The notes under the pieces were generated by a model, which saw only the letters and a program-made list of their open reading frames with translations, was not told the origin of the DNA and ran no database searches. 64,000 bases of DNA from Girardinichthys multiradiatus (taxonomy: Eukaryota; Chordata; Actinopteri; Cyprinodontiformes; Goodeidae), in assembly GCF_021462225.1 (NCBI RefSeq), contig NC_061812.1, forward strand, positions 48,403,363-48,467,362. The letters run 5' to 3'. Position 1 is the stretch's first letter; each line of letters starts with the position of its first letter. Positions 56,245 through 64,000 of this stretch are shown here, piece by piece. Position numbers and translations under genes: made by a program.

Positions 56245-56255
56245 ACATACATACA

Positions 56256-56284
<29 letters not shown>
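56245..56284. repeat. (ACAT)n microsatellite
   Basis: Ten units of ACAT, followed by TA repeats up to the Tc1 insertion. Confidence 0.95.
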
Positions 56285-56291
<7 letters not shown>

Positions 56292-56347
56292 TATAAAGGG
56301 GTTGGACAATGAAACTGAAACACCTGGTTTTAGACCACAATAATTTA

Positions 56348-57600
56348 TTAGTATGGTGTAGGGCCTCCTTTTGCGGCCAATACAGCATCAATTCGTCTTG
56401 GGAATGACATATACAAGTCCTGCACAGTGGTCAGAGGGATTTTAAGCCATTCTTCTTGCAGTATAGTGGCCAGGTCACTACGTGATACTGGTGGAGGAAA
56501 ACGTTTCCTGACTCGCTCCTCCAAAACACCCCAAAGTGGCTCAATAATATTTAGATCTGGTGACTGTGCAGGCCATGGGAGATGTTCAACTTCACTTTCA
56601 TGTTCATCATGTTCACCTGAGAATCCTCTTCATGAGACTGTCCTACAACAACAGAGTGTCTTCAGTCAGAGGCTTCTTCAGATCTGCTGTAAGACGGAGC
56701 GCTACAGGAGATCTTTCCTGCCCACAGCCATCAGCATCTACAACGGCTCTTTGAAGAAACCCTCATAATGAGCTACAACATTTTATTTCCCTTTGGCATT
56801 AATAAAGTATTTTTGATTTGAATAAAATTGAATTGATCTTTCACCAGTCTTGCTGTGTGTATTGGTGCATTGTCATCCTGATACATGGCACCGCCTTTAG
56901 GATACAATGTTTGAGGCATTGGATGTACATGGTCCTCAAGAATGGTTCGGTAGTCCTTGGCAGTGACGCGCCCATCTAGCACAAGTATTGAGCCAAGGGA
57001 ATGCCATGATATGACAGCCCAAACCATCACTGATCCACCCCCATGGTTCACTCTGGGCATGCAACAGTCTGGGTGGTACGCTTCTTTGGGGCTTCTCCAC
57101 ACCGTAACTCTCCCGGATGTGGGGAAAACAGTAAAGGTGGACTAATCAGAGAACAATACATGTTTCACATTGTCCACTGCCCAAGATTTGCGCTCCTTGC
57201 ACCATTGAAACCGACGTTTGGCATTGGCATGAGTGACCAAAGATTTGGCTATAGCAGCCCGGCCGTGTATATTGACCCTGTGGAGCTCCCGACGGACAGT
57301 TCTGGTGGAAACAGGAGAGTTGAGGTGCACATTTAATTCTGTAGTGATTTGGGCAGCCGTGGTTTTATGTTTTTTTGATACAATCCGGGTTAGCACCCGA
57401 ACATCCCTTTCAGACAGCTTCCTCTTGTGTCCACAGTTAATCTTGTTGGATGTGGTTCGTCCTTCTTGGTGGTATGCTAACATTACCCTGGATATCGTGG
57501 TTCTTGATACATCACAAAGACTTGCTGTCTTGGTCACAGATGCGCCAGCAAGACGTGCACCAACAATTTGTCCTCTTTCGAACTCTGGTATGTAACCCAT
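56348..57600 (-). pseudogene. Tc1 transposase, copy 2
   Basis: The first 152 codons are open (57600-57142): MGYIPEFERGQIVGARLAGA, the HTH with SLCDVSRTTISRVMLAYHQE, KRKLSERDVRVLTRIVSKKH, and WAVDNVKHVLFSD with the first catalytic Asp, then TAG at 57142-57144. The second frame 57102-56860 gives MPRVNHGGGSVMVWAVISWH and YQDDNAPIHTARLVKD with the second Asp, then runs into the LINE passenger (56617-56835). Beyond it, antisense of TGGCTCAATAATATTTAGAT (from 56539) covers the DLNxIE-type end. The usual length is about 340 residues. Inactive. Confidence 0.9.
56617..56835 (+). mobile_element. LINE 3' end inserted in Tc1 copy 2
   Basis: HETVLQQQSVFSQRLLQICC and KTERYRRSFLPTAISIYNGS with LKKPS and stop, then AATAAAGTATTTTTGATTTG and an ATTGAATTGA tail. 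It corresponds to 39979-40194 at the same host position. A few bases of Tc1 sequence at the 3' junction are lost here. Confidence 0.88.
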
Positions 57601-57786
57601 AATGTTGTGTGCATTTCAATATTTTGAGCAAAACTGTGCTCTTACCCTGCTAATTGAACCTTCACACTCTGCTCTTACTGGTGCAATGTGCAATCAATGA
57701 AGACTGGCTACCAGGCTGGTCCAATTTAGCCATGAAACCTCCCACACTAAAATGATAGGTGTTTCAGTTTCATTGTCCAACCCCTG

Positions 57787-57797
57787 TATATATATAT

Positions 57798-57862
<65 letters not shown>
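57787..57862. repeat. (TA)n microsatellite
   Basis: Mostly pure TA with one ACACAT interruption. It abuts the right end of the Tc1 copy. Confidence 0.95.
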
Positions 57863-57865
<3 letters not shown>

Positions 57866-58420
57866 GTGGAATTTTCTTATCAAAGTGTGAGAGAAGTTGA
57901 CTCACAACAAGATAAAATCCAGATTTTGTCTTTATAAGTTTTATTCAAAGGTATTAAGCGTTTGAAGACCCTGTCACTGAGGTTAGTCAGTGAAGCAGGG
58001 CCCCGATCAACATTTACACACAGTATTTATACCAAACATGACAGTGTTATCTCAACCTCAAAGAGTCTGTGTTTTATGGCCCTAGACCCTCCTCGGGTTC
58101 AGAGGGTTAGAGGTTAAAGTCATCTAGAAACAAACCATCGGCTCTTCCTGAGGCATCACCCTAATGATGGGTTTTAACCATTAAACTTCTGATAATGGCT
58201 TTTACAGCTTCCTCCTCTAACACAGATGTTCTGAGGAGTGAGGTAACCAGATCCTATTTTAATAATAATAAGAATTTCAGATTCTGATCTGTCCCTCCTC
58301 AGTCTTCCAGCTCTGATCCTCTTCGCTTCAGGAAAGTTGTCCAGACTAAAGACTGCTATCTTAGTATTGCTGCCACCACTATCAATGCACCATTTCACCA
58401 TATTAACACTTTTTTACCTG
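57863..58420 (-). repeat. Putative LTR-like block
   Basis: The minus strand runs from about TGGTGGCAGCAATACTAAG (58370) to ...GTTGTGAGTCAACTTCTCTC with a TTGAATAAAACTTATAAAG polyadenylation-like signal near 57930. No 5-bp duplication could be confirmed, so borders and class are open. Confidence 0.35.
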
Positions 58421-58724
58421 CAATTTGGCTTCTACCTGAAACATTTATCATTGACGCTCACACAATGAATGACCGGAGACTTCCCCTTTTACGTCATACG
58501 TCATTTCTGGGCTACTTTGGACTTGCAAAATCTAACATCGAAATATATTTATTTTGTGTCACAATTGTCATTCATCACATCTTTAATCCTAATATAATGT
58601 CAATTACTGCCCAGTTCCTTCAGTATATAGATGTTTTCTTTCAATTTCTGCATTTGTGGGAAAAGCGTGTCACAGGTACTTTTATGTGACATGGTAACAC
58701 AGTAACGTTTATAACAGCACAGCC
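58421..58724. other. Unassigned
   Basis: A 74-codon frame (58465-58689) has no recognised domain. Nothing else seen. Confidence 0.35.
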
Positions 58725-59330
58725 ACTACACTGACTAAAGGGCCAATAGTCCTCTAGATGAACCCTGGTTAGACGTAGAACAGACATTATGCAACAATAT
58801 TACAATTACTGACCTACCATTTAGTAGCTCAAATATAAAACGACATGAATGCTTTAAAAACATCAATGTCAGCTCCTCTCTGAAAGCATGGTGGGAGTTT
58901 CTGAAAATGATAAGATCTTCTCCAATGCAGACATACACCCATCTGACATCCTACACAAATATAGTATGATAAACTTCCCAGATTGCAATTGTAAAGGAAT
59001 TGAATACCTGAAATATATATTTGAAGGAATTCACTCTATTTAAAATATTAATTTTTCGATGTGAGATTGACATGAATGGATTTTTAGAAAATATATTTAA
59101 CCTCAAAAAAAGCTGGTTTGCAAACAGCATCAAGTCTATTAGAGTTCCTGAATATCAACTCCCCAAAATTACTTTCTAAAATGTACAGGACACTGTCTAA
59201 AATTGATGAATCAATATCCCTTCCTATTGGGAAATGGGAGGCGGATTTATCAGTCAACATTTGCGAGAACGTCTGCTCTTAGATATATTTAAGAACCTTT
59301 AACATGACTAGTAATCCCAATTTACAATAC
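58725..59330 (+). pseudogene. L1-like LINE, C-terminal ORF2 remains
   Basis: With frameshifts: [58 protein letters not shown], then IFRCEIDMNGFLENIFNLKK-like and SIKSIRVPEYQLPKI residues. These are the post-RT region of fish L1-type LINEs. It is probably the same insertion as 55610-56244, split by Tc1 copy 2 and the LTR-like block. Confidence 0.68.
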
Positions 59331-59339
59331 AAATTAATA

Positions 59340-59530
59340 CAGTAAAAAGCGGTGGTCCTCCTGGGGCTCCCGGACTCTGGGGGTCCTTTGGATGTCTGTG
59401 GGTCAGATCTACTATGTGTCTGCCTCGGGTCCTGGGGGACGGGTCTGTGGCTCCTCACGCCCGCAATTGAATCTTCTTATAGAAATACCTTATATATGTG
59501 CATGCTCACACATACACAACAAATGCTGAA
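59340..59530 (+). repeat. 3' region of the L1-like LINE, partner of 38180-38330
   Basis: GGTGGTCCTCCTGGGGCTCC, CTTTGGATGTCTGTGGGTCA, GGCTCCTCACGC and a CACACATACACAAC end match the right end of the GC-rich block at 35996-38345. Confidence 0.7.
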
Positions 59531-59794
59531 ATACTGATCTAATGAAATGTAAACTATATAATTACTTAAAAACAGTATAAATTAGTACAATACTCACAAA
59601 AAGTTAGAGATATTTGGTTTTATTGTGAAATTTATGGAAAATGTAAAAAATTCACGCTTCAGTCTTATAATATCATGAATGTAGGGCATTTAGGTAGAAC
59701 CATGTAATGGTGATTTCCTCATCTCAAACAATCTATTAAGACAAAAGCCAACAAGCACAACAAACAGCACAACAAAAAAATGAATTGTCTCAAT
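59531..59794. other. Unassigned
   Basis: AT-rich; nothing recognised. Confidence 0.4.
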
Positions 59795-60890
59795 AATGTA
59801 TCATTCATGGTCCACATGTGTTTTGTGGACCTGGAGAAAGCATTCGACTGTGTCCCTCGTGATGCCCTGTGGGTTGTGCTCCAGGAGTATGGAATCGGGG
59901 GCCCTTTATTAGGGGCCATCCGGTCTTTGTACAAGCGGAGCAGGAGTTTGGTACGCATTGCCGGCACTAAGTCGGACCTGTTGCCAGTGCATGTTGGACT
60001 CCGGCAGGGCTGCCCTTTGTCACCGGTCCTGTTCATAACTTTTATGGACAGGATTTGTAGGCACAGCCAAGGGCCGGAGGGGGTCTGGTTTGGGGACCAG
60101 AGGATTTTGTCTCTTCTTTTTGCAGATGACGTGGTCCTGCTGGCCCCCTCTAGCCAAGACCTACACCATGCACTGGGGCGGTTCACAGCTGAGTGTGAAG
60201 CAGCTGGGATGAAGATCAGCTCCTCCAAGTCCGAGGCCATGGTTCTCGACCGGAAAAGGGTGGCTTGTCCTCTTCAGGTTGGAGGAGAGTTCCTGCCTCA
60301 AGTGGAGGAGTTTAAGTATCTCGGGGTCTTGTTCACGAGTGAGGGAAGAATGGAGCGGGAGATTGACAGACGGATCGGTGCGGCTGCCACAGTAATGGGG
60401 GCGCTGTGCCGGTCCGTTGTGGTGAAGAGAGAGTTGAGCCATAAAGCGAAGCTCTCGATTTACCGGTCGGTCTACGTTCCTACCCTCACCTATGGCCATG
60501 AACTTTGGGTCATGACCGAAAGAACGAGATCCCGGATACAAGCGGCTGAAATGAGCTTCCTCCGTAGGGTGGCCGGGCACTCCCTTAGAGATAGGGTGAG
60601 GAGCTCGGCCATCCGGGAGGGGCTCGGAGTAGAGTCGCTGCTCCTCCACATCGAGAGGAGCCAGTTGAGGTGGCTCGGGCATCTATACCGGATGCCTCCT
60701 GGACGCCTTCCCCGGGAGGTGTTCCTGGCACGTCCCACCGGGAGGAGGCCCAGGGGACGGCCCAGATCACGCTGGAGGGACTATGTCTCTCGGCTGGCAT
60801 GGGAACGCCTTGGGCTCCTCCTGGAGGAGCTGGAGGAGGTGTCTGGGGAGAGGGACGTCTGGGCGTCTCTGCTGAGTCTGCTGCCCCGGT
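59795..60890 (+). pseudogene. LINE (I/Nimb- or RTE-like), 3' half of the ORF in + orientation
   Basis: An open frame of more than 360 codons begins inside the RT at VHMCFVDLEKAFDCVPRDAL (first catalytic Asp). It continues with VGLRQGCPLSPVLFITFMDR and SLLFADDVVLLAPSSQDL (catalytic FADD), EEFKYLGVLFTSEGRMEREI, VPTLTYGHELWVMTERTRSR, AAEMSFLRRVAGHSLRDRVR, ERSQLRWLGHLYRMPPGRLP and RGRPRSRWRDYVSRLAWERL. It ends in ERDVWASLLSLLPR, just short of the usual 3' end. It is the same family as 44108-45958 but much better preserved. The 5' half lies immediately downstream in the opposite orientation. Confidence 0.9.
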
Positions 60891-61530
60891 CCAGTGTCCC
60901 ACGGCCGGGACGAAACCCACACTGCTCCTCCTGAAGCCGGGGTTCGACTATCGGCCGGACTCTTCTCTCCAATACCCTGGTGTAGGCCTTACCAGGGAGG
61001 CTGAGGAGTGTGATCCCCCTGTAGTTGGAACACACCCTCCGGTCACCCTTCTTATGAAGGGGGACCACCACCCCAGTCTGCCAATCCAAATGCACTGTCC
61101 CCGTCCGCCACGCAATGTTGAAGAGGCGTGTCAACCATGACAGCCACACAACATCCAAAGACTTGAGGTACTCAGGGCGGATCTCATCCAACCCCGAAGC
61201 CTTGCCACCGCAGAGCTTTTTAACCACCTCGGTGACTTCAGCCTGGGTGATGAAAGAGTCCAACCCCAAGTCCCCAGCCTGTTTCCACCAGGGAATGCGT
61301 GATGGCAGGATTGAGGAGATCCTCGAAGTACTCCTTCCACCGGCCGATAATGTCCCCAGTCGAGGTCAGCAGCTCCCCACCCCCATTGTAAACAGTGTTG
61401 GCGAAGCACTGCTTCCCCCTCCTGAGGCGCCGGACGGTTTGCCAGAATCGCTTCGGGGCCAACCGGTAGTCCTTCTCCATGGCCTCACCGAACTCCTCCC
61501 AGGTCCGAGTTTTTGCCCCCACGGTACCCG
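60888..61530 (-). pseudogene. LINE (same family), 5' half in inverted orientation
   Basis: Reading leftward from 61530: TWEEFGEAMEKDYRLAPKRF, WQTVRRLRRGKQCFANTVYN, GDIIGRWKEYFEDLLNPAIT, then EVTEVVKKLCGGKASGLDEI, DWQTGVVVPLHKKGDRRVCS, SLPGKAYTRVLERRVRPIVE and EEQCGFRPGRGTLD, where it stops at the junction. Compared with the copy at 44108-45958, only about 18 residues (QLYTLYRVLEGSWEF region) are missing between this half and the + strand half. Confidence 0.9.
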
Positions 61531-61534
61531 TACA

Positions 61535-61572
<38 letters not shown>

Positions 61573-61625
61573 TGTATATATATAATATATACTGTATATA
61601 GTATAATATTTTGTAGTATAATATA
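61531..61625. repeat. (TA)n microsatellite within a palindrome
   Basis: TACAGTATATAT...ATATACTGTATA; a TA run at 61535-61570 is followed by degenerate ATAATATA repeats. Confidence 0.9.
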
Positions 61626-62665
61626 GTATAATATTTTGCCTTCTGTTAAAGACCACGATGATGTAAACAGTTTCAAATTGTCAAATTGTCTTATGTGACA
61701 ATTGGGTGTTTCTCATCTCTCTTAAACGTGTTTGGAGTTAAGTGGCATTCATCATCCGGTTTCACAATGAAGAGGTCATCAGTGTATAGCCAAAGGACGC
61801 CCACTCCTTTGCCTTCCTGTGACTCGTCCAGACTCTCTGAATCTTTGTTGTCACCTGCTGATGACACTCTGTGACACTCAAAGCTCAGTAGACACTGTAT
61901 TTGAAGCCTTGCAGTAGCGAGGTACTGTTGATCAATTGTTAGGTGTTCTCTTGGTCTCATGATGTCAAAATGTGAACAGCGTAATGAGGCTGACCAATTC
62001 TGATTGGACCAGGAAATCTATTGGTCGATTCATGAATCAAACACCTGTTGTGAATTTTGCTTTTAAGCTCATGGTTAAAAAACAGAAAGTTGTTCAAAAA
62101 GTACTCAAACAGTTGGACATGTCAGTTAAAACGTTTATAGATGGGCAAATTAAATTCACCTGAAGGTTACTGTCTAAAATATACAGGACACTGTCCAAAA
62201 TTTATGAATCTGAAGGCTACAGTGCATTTTACGTTTTAATGAAATTTCACCGGAAAGCCAGATATCCTAACTTTTTTTTGGTATATTTTTATCCTCTTTT
62301 TAACATTGCTGTTAGCATCTCAGTTACCAAAATTATGGCAAATTTATCTATATTTCAACATATTCCTAGCAAACAAACATGAGCATCTGTTCCTGTTCCA
62401 GGATTTCAAAATACTTATACAGAGCTCCTCTACATTTGTTTACTGTTTACTAATGAGCAAACAAATGTGGTTGACCGTAACAACCCCCTTGGTCCTATCA
62501 TAATTCACACAAAGACAGAAAAAACGTGTTCTAGATCCATTGAAGTGCAGTCATGGTAGGTGATAAAAAAAATATGAAAAAGGACTATTTAACATTAAAA
62601 AATTTTTACTTATTTTATTTTAGATGCCTTATAGTAAATAACTCTTTAAGTTATCAGGGAAACCC
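61626..62665. other. Unassigned intronic sequence
   Basis: Several short open frames without domains. ACAGGACACTGTCTAAAAT at about 59188 and AATATACAGGACACTGTCC at about 62180 share a motif that may reflect a short L1-derived piece here. Confidence 0.35.
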
Positions 62666-62667
62666 TA

Positions 62668-62870
62668 GAGATGTTGTGCCCAACTCCAGTTCTGGAGAGC
62701 TACTATCCTGCAACGTTTAGATGCATTCCTTTTCCAACACACCTGAATCAATTAAATGGCTCATTACCAGGCCTCTGCAGAGCTGAATGACTGGATGCTG
62801 ATGAGGGAATTCAGACATCTGATTCAGGTGTGTTCGAGAAAGAATGCATCTAAGGAATGCATTTATTGTA
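62668..62870. mobile_element. Non-autonomous palindromic repeat fragment
   Basis: CCCAACTCCAGTTCTGGAG, CCTGCAACGTTTAGATGCAT, CCAACACACCTGAATCAATT, and inverted GATTCAGGTGTGTTCGAGA with GAATGCATCTAA match the layout of a common vertebrate non-autonomous DNA repeat (a CTCCAGTCCTGGAG-type terminus with inverted CACACCTGAATCA parts). The right terminus is lost. The class is uncertain. Confidence 0.5.
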
Positions 62871-63077
62871 TCTATGGAATGAAGGAATGCATCTAAAAGT
62901 TGTATCTATAATAACATAGTTGTATCTATGATCATATAGTTGTGTCTATATCTACCAGGGTGTGAATAATTTTGGGCTGAACTGTAAGTTTTCTTTATGT
63001 GGTCAAGCTTGAAGGTACCGACACAGTGATATATCCTTATAGTGAGTAATTTCAATGTATCTTGTATCTTGCTCCAG
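62871..63077. other. Intron end before the next copine exon
   Basis: Short direct repeats around AATGCATCTAA and TAGTTGTATCTATG (62850-62950). The 3' splice site CTTGCTCCAG precedes the exon. Confidence 0.5.
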
Positions 63078-63124
63078 GACACAACTGAATTTCACAGTGG
63101 CTATAGACTTCACTGCGTCTAATG
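63078..63124 (+). CDS. Copine exon: start of the copine/vWA domain
   Basis: A 47-bp exon between CTTGCTCCAG and GTAAGATC. Its first G completes the Gly split by the previous exon. It then reads TQLNFTVAIDFTASN and leaves G of a split Gly codon. NFTVAIDFTASNG contains the D-x-(T)-x-S-type start of the vWA-like metal-binding motif found in copines. Intron to the next exon: 695 bp. Confidence 0.97.
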
Positions 63125-63776
63125 GTAAGATCTGTTTCATTGAAAAACAGAATGAAAGTTCTGGGATAAAATTTGAAAATATCCAGTTTTTGTAATATTA
63201 CACTTTTAATCTACTTTAGACACTTTTTGGACTGTTTTACTCAACTTCCTGCCAACTTTACTCATTTTTGAAGTGCACACACTGCACAATACCCTCTATG
63301 TAGGATAATTGTGTAGAAAATGAGAAGGCAAATATCCACCTTCTTAAAACCCAGTGAACTATTTATCAGGAGCAGTATAAAATTACAAGAAAGTCTGTCT
63401 CCTTAGAAGCATAGTATAATGAAATTAGGGATGCAAACAAGTTTTGCATGCTACATATGCATTCATAAAAGTATAAATATCAGTAGTAAGGTGGGATTTA
63501 ATGGTACACCATTTCATACAGAAAATCTTGGGTACAGCCCTTTCGATTCGGTACACCTCCATAATCAACATTTACAACAAACACAACATTATTTAAATCA
63601 TAAATACAGGCAGAAGGTGCAACTTGAAAAAGCAACACCAAAATAAAATTGAACAGAGCAGACTGCCAGCTGTCTTTTAAAGTCTGGTGTTTGAGAACAT
63701 TAGGGTTTCTTATTCAGCTACAGTGACGACTGGAGAGAGTCATGAAAAAGTTTTTAATAATTGCATTTCTTTATAA

Positions 63777-64000
<224 letters not shown>

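Larger units (their letters stand above)
56296..57786 (-). mobile_element. Tc1-like composite transposon, copy 2
   Basis: The left end AAGGGGTTGGACAATGAAAC (first base mutated from C) and inverted right end CAGGGGTTGGACAATGAAAC, flanked by TA at 56294-56295 and 57787-57788. It sits between a tetranucleotide and a TA microsatellite. Same structure, same nonsense codon and same LINE passenger as copy 1. Confidence 0.93.

Noticed and set aside
59780..60934. 384-codon frame as a functional gene
   Set aside because: It starts in the middle of an RT palm domain and ends at an inversion junction, so it is a well-preserved LINE fragment.

Overview
The window looks like teleost fish genomic DNA. It lies in the introns of one host gene, and those introns are packed with transposable elements. 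The host gene is on the + strand and is a copine of the CPNE5/8/9 group. Six exons are visible, at 34339-34380, 49736-49811, 52723-52776, 52972-53033, 63078-63124 and 63820 to beyond the right edge. All junctions are AG/GT and the reading phases match from exon to exon. Together they encode the end of the second C2 domain, the linker and the start of the copine/vWA domain. Upstream exons (first C2 domain and start of the second) were not found in positions 1-34338, and the last visible exon runs off the window. No bacterial features, tRNA, rRNA or CRISPR were seen.

Left part (1-34 kb), almost all repeats. A YqaJ-type exonuclease exon on the minus strand at the very start; LTR-like and Rex1-type LINE debris (0.4-4 kb); a PIF/Harbinger derivative with TTA target duplication (5125-6031); an L2-type LINE 3' end (7.08-7.5 kb); a complete Ty3/Gypsy element on the minus strand (7950-13148), with two LTRs, an AAACA target duplication, an open gag, a -1 frameshift heptamer and a broken pol with chromodomain; a second Harbinger remnant; a Gypsy integrase remnant split by a truncated SINE; a decayed Tc1; an almost full-length LINE on + (18251-21622); two minus-strand L2/Maui-like LINE copies (21.9-25.7 and 26.9-30.0 kb), one interrupted by a tRNA-type SINE and the other by a Tc1 element; and a decayed transposase of a MULE/NOF-like family (31.2-32.3 kb).

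Middle part (34.4-49.7 kb, one 15.4 kb copine intron). A LINE endonuclease scrap; a 2.3 kb GC-rich, G/T-skewed block probably belonging to an L1-like LINE 3' region; a 3.6 kb element with inverted termini made of CACACTACTGAAACGCT-type units, which contains a Tc1 element and a solo LTR; a hAT-like MITE; and a truncated minus-strand LINE.

Right part (49.8-64 kb). Two more solo LTRs; a 0.9 kb foldback element with a second palindrome inside it; an L1-like LINE split by a second copy of the same Tc1 family; and a LINE whose two halves lie head to head. The two Tc1 copies (39666-41147 and 56296-57786) share both a nonsense codon after the first catalytic Asp and a LINE 3'-end passenger at the same site, so an already dead composite was moved in trans.

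Apart from the copine, no coding sequence looks like a working host gene. I saw nothing that amounts to a new defence or regulatory system. The most unusual observations concern how the elements nest, carry one another and rearrange.
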